Shown here: positions 6,063-13,809 of the stretch, piece by piece
Layout: each line of letters opens with the position of its first letter
Numbering within the stretch: the first letter of the stretch is position 1
Assembly: GCA_036723735.1 (NCBI GenBank)
Contig: DAIMGT010000059.1
Coordinates: 1-24,853 of the forward strand
Reading direction: 5' to 3'
DNA length: 24,853 nt
Source of the DNA: UBA4656 sp002405525
GTDB lineage: Bacteria; Pseudomonadota; Gammaproteobacteria; Xanthomonadales; Ahniellaceae
Made by a program: the position numbers and the translations under genes
The notes under the pieces: generated by a model
What the model saw: only the letters and a program-made list of their open reading frames with translations
What the model was told of the DNA's origin: nothing
Database searches by the model: none

Positions 6063-7084
6063 TCGTCGAGCCACCCGACGAGCAGATCGATTCGCTGGAG
6101 AAGTTCGCCCTGCTCGACGGCGTGATCCCCGCGCTGCTGAAGCTGCGCGATGCCGGCTTCGAGTTCGTGATCGTCAGCAACCAGGACGGGCTGGGCACGG
6201 CGAGTTTCCCGCGCGAGACCTTCGAGCCGCCGCAGCGCCTGATGGAGCAGGTGTTCGCCTCGCAGGGCATCCGTTTCGCGGCGATGCACTTCGACGTGCA
6301 CCGCCCGGCCGACAACGCGCCGACGCGCAAGCCGGGCATCGGCATGCTGCTCGACTACCTGCGCGCCGGCAACCTCGACTTCGAGGCCAGCGCGGTGATC
6401 GGCGACCGCGACACCGACCTGGACCTGGCGCGCAACCTCGGCGTGCGCGGCTTCAAGCTGGGCCCGAACGACTTCGACTGGCCGACGCTCGCGCACCTGC
6501 TGGCCGATGCGCCGCGCACCGCGTCGGTCGAGCGCAAGACCAAGGAAACCCGCATCCGCGTGGTGGTGGACCTCGACCGCGAGGCGGCGGCCGAGGTCGC
6601 GACCGGGCTCGGCTTCTTCGACCACATGCTGGAGCAGATCGGTCGCCACGGCGGCTTCGCGCTGACCCTCACCTGCGCCGGCGACACCCACGTCGACGAG
6701 CACCACACGGTCGAGGACTGCGGGCTCGCGCTCGGCGAGGCGCTGCGCAAGGCGCTCGGCGACAAGCGCGGGATCGGTCGCTACGGCTTCGCGCTGCCGA
6801 TGGACGAAACGCGCGCCGAGGCCCTGCTGGACCTGTCCGGCCGGCCGTACTTCGTGTTCGAAGGCCGCTTCGGCCGCGATCGCGTCGGCGACCTGCCGAC
6901 CGAGATGGTGCCGCACTTCTTCCGCTCCTTGTCGGAGTCGCTGGGCGCCAACCTGCACCTCAAGGTCGACGGCGAGAACACCCACCACCAGGTCGAAGCC
7001 TGCTTCAAGGCCACCGCGCGCGCCCTGCGGATGGCGATCCGCCGCGAAGGCAGCGAACTGCCGAGCACCAAGGGGGTGCTGTGA
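6014..7084 (+). CDS. hisB: Bifunctional histidinol-phosphatase / imidazoleglycerol-phosphate dehydratase
   Basis: A 356-residue fusion performing two steps. The N-terminal HAD-type histidinol-phosphatase has the nucleophile motif FLDRDGT (D11, D13), VIVSNQDGLG at 52-61 and VIGDRDTDLD near 128-137. The C-terminal IGP dehydratase, from about 175, has FFDHMLEQIGRHGGF at 201-215, DEHHTVED at 228-235, GRYGFALPMDE and ENTHHQVEACFKA, which supply its metal-binding histidines. The E. coli HAD half binds zinc through CxH...CxC; here the same stretch reads DVHRPADNAPTRKP at 94-107, keeping only the histidine. The start ATG 6014 lies inside hisC, with GGGAGG just upstream. The TGA overlaps the hisH start as GTGA. 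Confidence 0.96.
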   Translation: MRAKRRILFLDRDGTLIVEPPDEQIDSLEKFALLDGVIPALLKLRDAGFEFVIVSNQDGLGTASFPRETFEPPQRLMEQVFASQGIRFAAMHFDVHRPADNAPTRKPGIGMLLDYLRAGNLDFEASAVIGDRDTDLDLARNLGVRGFKLGPNDFDWPTLAHLLADAPRTASVERKTKETRIRVVVDLDREAAAEVATGLGFFDHMLEQIGRHGGFALTLTCAGDTHVDEHHTVEDCGLALGEALRKALGDKRGIGRYGFALPMDETRAEALLDLSGRPYFVFEGRFGRDRVGDLPTEMVPHFFRSLSESLGANLHLKVDGENTHHQVEACFKATARALRMAIRREGSELPSTKGVL

Positions 7085-7680
7085 GCGCGGTCGAAGTCGT
7101 CGTCGTCGACAGCGGCGTGGCCAACCTCGGCTCGGTGATGGCCGCGCTGGCGCGCCTCGATGCGCCGGCGCGCCTGACCACCGACCCGGCCGTGCTGCGC
7201 GCGGCGAAGCGTGTGATCCTGCCCGGTGTGGGCGCCGCGGCACCCGCGATGGCGCGCCTGCGCGAGCGTGGGCTCGACGCCGTGATCCCGACCTTGACCT
7301 GCCCGGTGCTCGGCATCTGCCTCGGCATGCAGTTGCTGTTCGAGCACACCGACGAAGCCGGCGTGGACTGCCTCGGCGTGGTGCCAGGCCGGCTGCGCCG
7401 CTTCGACGAGGCGCGCTGCGGCCGCGTGCCGCACATGGGCTGGAACCGTCTCGACACCGTGCACGAGGCGCCGTTGATCTGCGGCCTTGGCACCGATGCG
7501 TATGCGTATTTCGTGCACTCCTACCATGCAGATGTCGGTTCACACACGCTCGCTGCCTGCGACTACGGCGGACGCTTTGCTGCGATCGTGCAACACCGGA
7601 ACTTCTTTGGCGTGCAATTCCATCCCGAGCGATCAGCCGCGGTCGGCGCCACCGTGATCCGCAATTTTCTTTCCCCATGA
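7081..7680 (+). CDS. hisH: Imidazole glycerol phosphate synthase, glutaminase subunit
   Basis: A class I glutamine amidotransferase of 199 residues that hydrolyses glutamine and channels ammonia through the barrel of HisF. The catalytic triad is visible: C80 in GICLGMQ, and H181 and E183 in QFHPE. The oxyanion-loop region LPGVGAA is at about 47-53. VPHMGWN and FVHSYHAD are further family motifs. The start is GTG 7081 in a GTGA overlap with hisB, and ATG 7677 of hisA overlaps its stop as ATGA. The protein works as a heterodimer with HisF, encoded just after hisA. Confidence 0.96.
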   Translation: MSAVEVVVVDSGVANLGSVMAALARLDAPARLTTDPAVLRAAKRVILPGVGAAAPAMARLRERGLDAVIPTLTCPVLGICLGMQLLFEHTDEAGVDCLGVVPGRLRRFDEARCGRVPHMGWNRLDTVHEAPLICGLGTDAYAYFVHSYHADVGSHTLAACDYGGRFAAIVQHRNFFGVQFHPERSAAVGATVIRNFLSP

Positions 7681-8414
7681 CCTTTACCGTCTATCCAGCC
7701 ATCGACCTGCGAGAAGGGCGCGTGGTGCGCCTCGACCAGGGCGACTACGGCCGCGAAACGCGCTATGGCGACGAACCGGCGGCATTGGCCGCACGCTATG
7801 CGGGGTCCGGCGCCGGTTGGCTGCACGCCGTGGACCTGGACGCCGCACGGCTCGGCCGCTTCACCCAGCTCGATGTCCTGTGCCGGATGGCCGCGATACC
7901 TGGGATGTCGCTGCAGGCGGGCGGCGGGGTGCGCAGGCGCGATGACGTGCGCGCGCTGCTGGATGCCGGCGTCGCCCGGGTGGTGGTCGGCAGCGTGTCG
8001 GTGCGGCAGCCCGAGCAGGTGGCGGCGTGGATCGGCGAGTTCGGCGCCGAACGGATCTGCGTCGCGCTGGACACCCGCGCCAACGCCAGCGGCGCGTTCG
8101 AGCTGCCGGTGGCCGGATGGACGCACGCCAGTGGCGTGCCGCTGCTGCGCCTGCTCGACTACTTCGCCGGCACCGCAGGCGCGCGTCACGTACTGTGCAC
8201 CGACATCGACCGCGACGGCATGCTCGGCGGGCCGAACCTGGGGCTGTATCGCCTGATCTGCGCCAAGTATCCGCGGCTTGCCATCCAGGCCTCGGGCGGC
8301 GTGCGCAACGTGGCCGACGTCGCCGCCGCGCGGTCTGCCGGGTGCGGCGGCGCCATCGTCGGCAAAGCCCTGCTGGAAGGACGGGTGACCCTGCCGGAGC
8401 TGCTGTCATGCTGA
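7677..8414 (+). CDS. hisA: ProFAR isomerase (phosphoribosylformimino-AICAR-phosphate isomerase)
   Basis: A 245-residue TIM barrel that performs the Amadori rearrangement of ProFAR to PRFAR. The first catalytic aspartate is D10 in YPAIDLREG; the second lies in CTDIDRDGML. Phosphate-binding glycines appear in LQAGGGVRRRDDV and IQASGGVRNVADV, the duplicated half-barrel pattern of this family. IVGKALLEGR closes the barrel. The start overlaps hisH by 4 nt. The end overlaps hisF by 7 nt (hisF ATG 8408, hisA TGA 8412-8414). A single HisA is expected here rather than the dual PriA, because this is a proteobacterial operon. Confidence 0.96.
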   Translation: MTFTVYPAIDLREGRVVRLDQGDYGRETRYGDEPAALAARYAGSGAGWLHAVDLDAARLGRFTQLDVLCRMAAIPGMSLQAGGGVRRRDDVRALLDAGVARVVVGSVSVRQPEQVAAWIGEFGAERICVALDTRANASGAFELPVAGWTHASGVPLLRLLDYFAGTAGARHVLCTDIDRDGMLGGPNLGLYRLICAKYPRLAIQASGGVRNVADVAAARSAGCGGAIVGKALLEGRVTLPELLSC

Positions 8415-9175
8415 CCCGGCGCATCATTCCCTGCCTCGACGTGCGCGATGGGCAAGTCGTCAAGGGCGTGCGCTTCCGCGACCACGTGGTGATGGGCGGC
8501 ATCGAGGACCTGGCGCTGCGGTACCGTGACGCCGGCGCCGACGAACTGGTGTTCTACGACATCACCGCCAGTCCCGAGGCGCGCTCGGCCGACGTCGCCT
8601 GGGTGGAGCGCCTCGCCCGTCATCTCGACATTCCGTTCTGCGTCGCCGGTGGCATTCGCAGCGTGGAGCAGGCGCGGCGCGTGCTGGCGGCTGGCGCCGA
8701 CAAGATCTCGGTCAATTCACCGGCGCTGGAGCGTCCGGACCTGATTGACGAACTGGCGGCCGAGTTCGGTGTGCAGTGCATCGTGGTCGGCATCGACAGC
8801 AGCGGTCCGGTGGGCGACTGGCGCGTGTACCAGTACACCGGCGATCCCGACCGCGCGCGCGAACTGGCACGACCGACCCTGGCCTGGGTCGAGGAGGCCC
8901 AGCGCCGCGGCGCTGGCGAGATCGTGCTCAACTGCATGGGCAGCGACGGCGTGCGTCGCGGCTACGACATCGCGCAACTGAAGGCCGTGCGCGCGATCTG
9001 CCGCGTGCCGCTGATCGCCTCCGGTGGCGCCGGCGCGCCGGAGCACTTCCGCGACGTGTTCCTGCAGGCCGACGTCGACGGCGCGCTGGCCGCCAGCGTG
9101 TTCCACGCCGGCGCCATCGCGGTACCGGACCTCAAACGCTACCTGCGCGCCGAAGGCATCGCCATCCGCCCATGA
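8408..9175 (+). CDS. hisF: Imidazole glycerol phosphate synthase, cyclase subunit
   Basis: A 255-residue TIM barrel that combines PRFAR with ammonia from HisH to make imidazoleglycerol phosphate and AICAR. The catalytic aspartates are D11 in IPCLDVRDG and D130 in VVGIDSS. Other conserved parts are VVKGVRF, FYDITAS, VAGGIRS, DKISVNSPAL, and LNCMGSDGVRRGYD with LIASGGAGAPEHF. ATG 8408 lies inside the hisA end; a longer frame to 8027 only re-reads hisA. The stop overlaps hisIE by 4 nt. AICAR released here feeds purine synthesis. Confidence 0.97.
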   Translation: MLTRRIIPCLDVRDGQVVKGVRFRDHVVMGGIEDLALRYRDAGADELVFYDITASPEARSADVAWVERLARHLDIPFCVAGGIRSVEQARRVLAAGADKISVNSPALERPDLIDELAAEFGVQCIVVGIDSSGPVGDWRVYQYTGDPDRARELARPTLAWVEEAQRRGAGEIVLNCMGSDGVRRGYDIAQLKAVRAICRVPLIASGGAGAPEHFRDVFLQADVDGALAASVFHAGAIAVPDLKRYLRAEGIAIRP

Positions 9176-9789
9176 GCCTGGAACCCGACCGCATCGACTT
9201 CGACAAGGCCGGCGGCCTGGTGCCTGCCGTGGTGCAGCACGTGACCAGCGGCGTGCTTCTGATGGTGGGCTTCATGGACCGCGCGGCGCTGGACGCCACG
9301 CTCGCCAGCGGCAAGGTGACGTTCTTCTCGCGCAGCAAGGGTAGGCTCTGGACCAAGGGCGAGACCACGGGCCACCACCTCGAAGTGGTTGCCGTCGACG
9401 CCGACTGCGACAACGACACGATCCGCGTGCTGGCGCGGCCGCATGGGCCGGCCTGCCATCGCGGGACGCCGACCTGCTTCGACCCCGCGCCGCAGCCGAC
9501 GCTGGCCTTCCTCGCTGCGCTCGACGACTTGGTCGCCACGCGCGAACGCGAGCGTCCGGCCGGTAGTTACACCACGAAACTGTTCGATGCAGGCGTGCGC
9601 CACATCGCACAGAAGGTGGGCGAGGAGGGCGTCGAGACCGCACTCGCCGCGGTGGCTCAGGACGGGGACGCGCTCACCGGCGAAGCCGCCGACCTCGTGT
9701 TCCACCTGCTGGTGCTGCTGCGATCGCGCGGGCTATCGTTGGCCGACGTGGTCGCCGAGTTGGCGAAGCGGCATTCGCCGGCGTCGTAG
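9172..9789 (+). CDS. hisI: Bifunctional phosphoribosyl-AMP cyclohydrolase / phosphoribosyl-ATP pyrophosphatase
   Basis: A 205-residue HisIE fusion for steps two and three. The N-terminal HisI domain has VLLMVGFMDRAAL, FFSRSKGRLWTKGE and the metal site DADCDNDT followed by CHRGTPTCF. The C-terminal HisE domain, from about residue 110, has GSYTTKLFDAG, QKVGEEGVETALAAV and GEAADLVFHLLVLL, the helical EExxE-type NTP pyrophosphatase signature. ATG 9172 overlaps the hisF stop as ATGA. It is the last gene of the operon; transcription then meets the inverted repeats at 9818-9950 and a convergent gene. Confidence 0.96.
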   Translation: MSLEPDRIDFDKAGGLVPAVVQHVTSGVLLMVGFMDRAALDATLASGKVTFFSRSKGRLWTKGETTGHHLEVVAVDADCDNDTIRVLARPHGPACHRGTPTCFDPAPQPTLAFLAALDDLVATRERERPAGSYTTKLFDAGVRHIAQKVGEEGVETALAAVAQDGDALTGEAADLVFHLLVLLRSRGLSLADVVAELAKRHSPAS

Positions 9790-9817
9790 CGACGGTTGGT
9801 GCTTTGCTGCGGAGGGA

Positions 9818-9950
9818 GGGCCCGGGGCTCAGGGCCCGGGGGCCGAAACGCAGAATCGCGGCGTTTGGGCGTTGCGAAGACGGTGGTTACCGTCCAGCGG
9901 TGCACCGCCGCCGCATCCGGTCCTCCGGCTGGGCCCTGAGCCCTGGGCCC
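9818..9950. repeat. 20-bp inverted repeat between convergent hisIE and C13 peptidase genes
   Basis: GGGCCCGGGGCTCAGGGCCC (9818-9837) and GGGCCCTGAGCCCTGGGCCC (9931-9950) are inverted copies matching at 19 of 20 positions, about 93 nt apart. Each copy also has its own GGGCCC ends. They fill the gap between convergent genes and could act as a bidirectional terminator or a small REP-like element. There is no T-run. Confidence 0.6.
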
Positions 9951-9962
9951 TTCCGGAAGCGA

Positions 9963-11378
9963 TCAGCGCAAGGCCTCGGCGACCAGCGCCTCCGGATCGA
10001 ACGGCACGGCCGGCCCCGGCGCGATGCCCTCTCGCCAGCGCGCCAACTGCGCTTCGACCGCCGCGTTGCGCGCCACCTGCGGTTCCGACGGGTCGTAGCC
10101 GGCGGCCTTTTCGCGCCGCGCGATCGCCACCTTGGCGCGCTCGAAGGCATCGACGAAGTCGGACGTTTCGTTCAGGGCCTCGGTGAGCCAGGCGCGGCCG
10201 AAGAAGGTGATGTCGGAATCGGGGCCGCAGCCGAACGAGGGGCGGTCGGCGCGCGAGGCGGTGAACACCAGATTGCGCGGCCCCGCCAGCGCTGGCAGGA
10301 ACCCGCCAGAGAAGCAGGCAGATATCGCCACCACCCGGTGGTCGATCCCGCTGTCGGACAGCGCTTGGGCCAGCCAGGCCGGATCGACCTGGGCCAGCGG
10401 CAGCGGGTCCAGCGTGACCTGGAGTTCGTGCAGCTCCGATCCATGCGTGGTGATGAACAACATCAGCACGTCCTCGGCCGGGTCCATCTTCGCCGCCACG
10501 CCGCGCAGCGCGGTGCCGAGGTTGCTGCGCATCGCCAGTGGCAGCCGGTCGGCGAGGTCGGGGTCGTTGGACAGCGCGAGGCTGCGGGCCTGCGCCCCGA
10601 AGCGGCGCTCAAGCAGCGCGCGCGCGTAAAGCGTTTCGTTGCGGAACACGCGCTCGCTGCCGTCGCTGCCGAAGGCGATGAGATACAGATCCACCACGCC
10701 GGGCCGTTGTGGGGCGAGGGCGGCCAGCGCAGCGTCCAGCCGCGCCGGTTGCGCCAGCATCAGTTCCTCGGGCTCGATGTCGAGCATTGGGGTTTCTGTG
10801 AGCGGCGGTGGCTCGGCCTGCCAGTCGGCCGGATAGAAGAAACTGCCGCGTACGATGAACCAGGCGGGCAGTGCGATGGCCGCGGTCGCCAGCAGTGCGG
10901 CGAGGCTGCGCAGGGGCCATGGTCGATGCGGCTCCAGATGGTCGAACAGGCGGCGCACCGCAAGCAGGGTCCAGGCCAGCCACAGCAGCAGTGCCGTCCG
11001 GTCGTGGTCCGGATCGCGGTTGGGCCGCAGCCAGTCGATCAGCGTGTTGTCGAGCAGCAGCACGGCGCTGCCGATCAGGGTTTCGGCCAGCAGCGCCAGG
11101 GTCGCGAACGGCCAGAAAAGGGCCGGGCGGCGCAGTGCGACGCAGGTTGCCCATGCCACCAGAAGCGCGAGTAGGATGAAGAACGACAGGCCGCGCAGCG
11201 CATCGGGGTCGAACTGGCGCGGGCCCGGCACCGAAAGGAAGGCCTCGGCGAGGTTGACCGACAGCAGCAGCAAAGCGGCGAGCCAGAACTCGCCGGGCCC
11301 GATGCGCCGCCAGCGCTGCGAGGGACGCTGCAGCGCGACGAGGCGCAGGCCGTCGAGAAGGGTGCGGGCGAACTCCAT
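9963..11378 (-). CDS. Membrane-anchored C13-family (legumain/caspase-like) cysteine peptidase
   Basis: A 471-residue protein from ATG 11378 (MEFARTLLDGLRLV); the frame extends 16 codons further without a better start. The N-terminal 180 residues hold about five hydrophobic segments (near 31-48, 63-82, 87-109, 128-142 and 158-176). A clan CD peptidase domain follows. Its dyad is visible as H312 in LFITTHGSE and C355 in VVAISACFSGGF, with VDLYLIAFGSDGS as the first strand. Eukaryotic relatives are legumain and the GPI-transamidase subunit; the bacterial role is not known to me. The gene lies 25 nt after a phaB gene and is likely co-transcribed with it. Family assignment is firm; substrate and catalytic-domain side of the membrane are unknown. 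Confidence 0.82.
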   Translation of the reverse strand: MEFARTLLDGLRLVALQRPSQRWRRIGPGEFWLAALLLLSVNLAEAFLSVPGPRQFDPDALRGLSFFILLALLVAWATCVALRRPALFWPFATLALLAETLIGSAVLLLDNTLIDWLRPNRDPDHDRTALLLWLAWTLLAVRRLFDHLEPHRPWPLRSLAALLATAAIALPAWFIVRGSFFYPADWQAEPPPLTETPMLDIEPEELMLAQPARLDAALAALAPQRPGVVDLYLIAFGSDGSERVFRNETLYARALLERRFGAQARSLALSNDPDLADRLPLAMRSNLGTALRGVAAKMDPAEDVLMLFITTHGSELHELQVTLDPLPLAQVDPAWLAQALSDSGIDHRVVAISACFSGGFLPALAGPRNLVFTASRADRPSFGCGPDSDITFFGRAWLTEALNETSDFVDAFERAKVAIARREKAAGYDPSEPQVARNAAVEAQLARWREGIAPGPAVPFDPEALVAEALR

Positions 11379-11403
11379 GCGCGCGTGATTCGGGCGGGAC
11401 GCC

Positions 11404-12150
11404 TCAGAAGTCCATGAAGTAGCCACCGTTCACCGGGATGTTCGCGCCGGTGATGAAGCCTGCTTCGTCGGCGGCGAGGAACACCACGGTGCGTGCGATC
11501 TCCGCGGGTTCGCCGAGGCGACCGACCGGGATGCGGGCGACGATCTCGTCGCGCACGGCCTGCGGAATGGCCTCTACCAGCGCGGTGCGGCAGTAGCCCG
11601 GAGAAACGCTGTTGACCGTCACGCCTTTGCGCGCGACCTCGCGTGCCATCGACATGGTGAAGCCGTGGATGCCGGCCTTCGAGGCCGCGTAGTTGGCCTG
11701 CCCGAACTGGCCGGTCTGGCCGTTGACCGAGGCAATGTTCACCACGCGGCCGAACCCGCGTTCGCACATCGTCTCCACCACCTGGCGGCACATGTGGAAC
11801 ACGCCGTCGAGGTTGACCCGCAACACGCTGGTCCACTGCTCGAGGCCCATCTTGCGCAGGGTGCCGTCGCGGGTGATGCCGGCGGCGTTGACCAGCACGT
11901 CGATCGGGCCGAGCGCGGCGTTGACCCTGCGCACGAGGTCGGCGCAGGCCCCGAAGTCGGCGACGTCGACCGGCTCGAAGGTGACCGCGCCGCCGAGGTC
12001 GGCGACGGCGGTCTCGAACTGCGCGATGCGGTCGCCGCGGCTGGCGAGGTCGGCGGCGACGACGCGGCGGCCGGCGAGGGCCAGTTGGCGGCAGATCTCG
12101 ATGCCAAGGCCACCGATGCCTCCGGTGACCACGGCCAGGCGCTGGCTCAT
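11404..12150 (-). CDS. phaB: Acetoacetyl-CoA reductase (SDR family), copy 1
   Basis: A 248-residue short-chain dehydrogenase. The NADPH-binding motif TGGIGGLG is near residues 9-16, then VNAAGITRDGTLRKM, and the catalytic Ser and YxxxK in NIASVNGQTGQFGQANYAASK. The NGQ.GQFGQ.NYAASKAG and ITRDGT..KM segments are typical of PhaB, which reduces acetoacetyl-CoA to (R)-3-hydroxybutyryl-CoA for polyhydroxyalkanoate; FabG is the close alternative. ATG 12150 has GAGGAAC upstream. An earlier in-frame start at 12189 lacks support. The gene lies downstream of phaR on the same strand and is followed closely by the C13 peptidase. Confidence 0.85.
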   Translation of the reverse strand: MSQRLAVVTGGIGGLGIEICRQLALAGRRVVAADLASRGDRIAQFETAVADLGGAVTFEPVDVADFGACADLVRRVNAALGPIDVLVNAAGITRDGTLRKMGLEQWTSVLRVNLDGVFHMCRQVVETMCERGFGRVVNIASVNGQTGQFGQANYAASKAGIHGFTMSMAREVARKGVTVNSVSPGYCRTALVEAIPQAVRDEIVARIPVGRLGEPAEIARTVVFLAADEAGFITGANIPVNGGYFMDF

Positions 12151-12242
12151 GGGTTGTTCCTCGCGGGGCGCCTTGGTGCGGCGCAGCAAACCGCGATCTT
12201 AGCGGGGGCGGCGGCCGGCGGCCATGGACGCCTGGGGCCGGC

Positions 12243-12734
12243 TCACTTCTTTTCGGCGTTCTTCGCGGCCGGGCGTTCTTGCGCCTTGGGCACACTGGCG
12301 CCCTGGATCATCCGGGCCTGCATGGACTTCCACATTTCCAGGTTGCGCTCGGTCATGTCGTTGAGCATGGTCCAGGGGCTCTGGCCGATGAGGCTGTTCA
12401 ACTGGCTGCGGAACTGCTGGCTCTGGTCGAGGAAGGTCTGCAGTGATTTTTCCAGGTAGGACCCCATGAAGCCCTGCAGTGAGTCGCCGTAGAACCGGAT
12501 GACCTGCGACAGCAGGGTGGTGGAGAACATCGGCTGCCCGTGCTCCTCGTGCTCGGCAATGATCTGCAGCAGCACGGAGCGCGTGATGTCCTCGCCGGTC
12601 TTGGCGTCGCGCACCTCGAAAGTCTCGCCGTCGATCACCAGCTGGCGCACGTCCTCAATGGTGATGTAGCTCGAGATCTCGGTGTCGTAGAGACGCCGGT
12701 TCGGGTACTTCTTGATGACGCGGAGTTTGGCCAT
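12243..12734 (-). CDS. phaR: Polyhydroxyalkanoate synthesis regulator PhaR
   Basis: A 163-residue regulator. The N-terminal PHB/PHA accumulation DNA-binding domain reads RVIKKYPNRRLYDTEISSYI, then TIEDVRQLV, FEVRDAKTGEDITRS and LLQIIAEHE. A second accumulation domain follows (PMFSTTLLSQVIRFYGDSLQ, GFMGSYLEKSLQ), and the tail is rich in Lys, Ala and Glu. PhaR proteins bind phasin promoters and the PHA granule surface, derepressing when polymer accumulates. Position between two phaB genes supports the role. No phaC, phaA or phasin gene is in the window. ATG 12734 is the only plausible start. Confidence 0.93.
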   Translation of the reverse strand: MAKLRVIKKYPNRRLYDTEISSYITIEDVRQLVIDGETFEVRDAKTGEDITRSVLLQIIAEHEEHGQPMFSTTLLSQVIRFYGDSLQGFMGSYLEKSLQTFLDQSQQFRSQLNSLIGQSPWTMLNDMTERNLEMWKSMQARMIQGASVPKAQERPAAKNAEKK

Positions 12735-12757
12735 GCGCGGGACGTTAGCACGAAGGT

Positions 12758-12784
12758 GCGCCGCCGGCCCGGGGCCGGCGGCGC
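12758..12784. terminator. GC-only 13-bp hairpin between phaB copy 2 and phaR
   Basis: GCGCCGCCGGCCC (12758-12770) and GGGCCGGCGGCGC (12772-12784) form a perfect inverted repeat around a single base. It begins 8 bp past the phaB copy 2 stop. There is no T-run, so it may be a transcript-stabilising or attenuating hairpin, or part of the phaR leader, rather than a classic terminator. Confidence 0.5.
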
Positions 12785-12791
12785 GGCGGGG

Positions 12792-13532
12792 CTACCAGCC
12801 CATGTGGTGGCCGCCATTGATGTCGAGGTTGGAGCCGGTGATCCAGGCCGCTTCCTCGGCGACCAGGAATGCCACCGCGTAGGCGATCTCCTCCGGTGTG
12901 CCGAGCCGCCCGGTGGGAATATCGGCGGCGATCTTGGCGCGGACCTCCTCCGGCACCGCCATCACCATGTCGGTGGCCACGTAACCCGGGGACACTGTGT
13001 TCACCGTGATGCCGAGCTTTGCGTTCTCGCGCGCCAGCGAGATGGTGAACCCATGCATGCCGGCTTTCGAGGCGGCATAGTTGGCCTGCCCGTATTGGCC
13101 CTTCAGGCCATTGATCGAGGAGATCTGGATGATCCGTCCCCATCGGCGCTCGCGCATGCCTTCGATCACCGGGCGCGTCACGTTGTAGCAGGAGTTGAGG
13201 TTGGTGTTGATGACGTCCAGCCACTGCGGTGGGGTCATCTTGTGGAAGGTGCCGTCGCGGGTGATGCCGGCGTTGTTGATCAGGATCTCGACCGGGCCGA
13301 GCGCCTGTTCGACGCCGCGCACCAGCGCCGCGGCCGCGTCCACCGCGCCCACGTCACCGGGCACGATGGTCACGTCGACGCCCTGGTCGCGCAGCTTCTG
13401 CTGCCACGCGCGGGCCTTGGCCTCATCGCGGTAATTGGTGGCCACACGGTGCCCCATGCGGGCCAGTCGCTGGCAGATGGCGCTGCCGATGCCTCCGGTG
13501 CCGCCGGTCACTAGTGCGACGCGAGAAGTCAT
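12792..13532 (-). CDS. phaB: Acetoacetyl-CoA reductase (SDR family), copy 2
   Basis: A 246-residue SDR with TGGTGGIG near residues 8-15, the Asn of INNAGITRDGTFHKM, and SSINGLKGQYGQANYAASKAG carrying the catalytic Ser, Tyr and Lys. It ends LDINGGHHMGW, which closely matches canonical PhaB of Cupriavidus-type PHA operons and makes this the more typical of the two copies. ATG 13532 has a strong GGAGGG site a few bases upstream. The frame extends back to 13667 without family-like sequence. A TACAAT -10 candidate lies about 40 bp upstream. It is transcribed toward phaR. Confidence 0.9.
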   Translation of the reverse strand: MTSRVALVTGGTGGIGSAICQRLARMGHRVATNYRDEAKARAWQQKLRDQGVDVTIVPGDVGAVDAAAALVRGVEQALGPVEILINNAGITRDGTFHKMTPPQWLDVINTNLNSCYNVTRPVIEGMRERRWGRIIQISSINGLKGQYGQANYAASKAGMHGFTISLARENAKLGITVNTVSPGYVATDMVMAVPEEVRAKIAADIPTGRLGTPEEIAYAVAFLVAEEAAWITGSNLDINGGHHMGW

Positions 13533-13573
13533 GTTGCCCTCCGGGCGACGGCCGCCAGCCGCGGCCAGCGCCG

Positions 13574-13579
13574 ATTGTA
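13574..13579 (-). promoter_or_regulatory. Candidate -10 element for phaB copy 2
   Basis: TACAAT on the minus strand (5 of 6 to consensus) would place the transcript start near 13567, leaving a leader of about 35 nt with the GGAGGG ribosome site. No good -35 is seen. The surrounding 13533-13809 stretch shows no convincing gene on either strand. Confidence 0.3.
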
Positions 13580-13809
13580 GCGGTCGCACGGACGCCGTGG
13601 GCGCGCCGGACCGCCGTGCGGCCTGGCAGGGCGGGGATTTCCCGCGCTTCGGCTGCAGCGCACGCATGGATGCGACCCTTCAGCGGCGCGTCGAGCGCGT
13701 CGCTGACGTATCCGCCCGGGGCCTGGCGATCGGCGTCTCCTGCGCCGGGCGCTGCGGCGGATCGGTGGCGCCTGCATGCCCGGGCAGTCGCCGGCGGTTT
13801 CGCAGGCGG

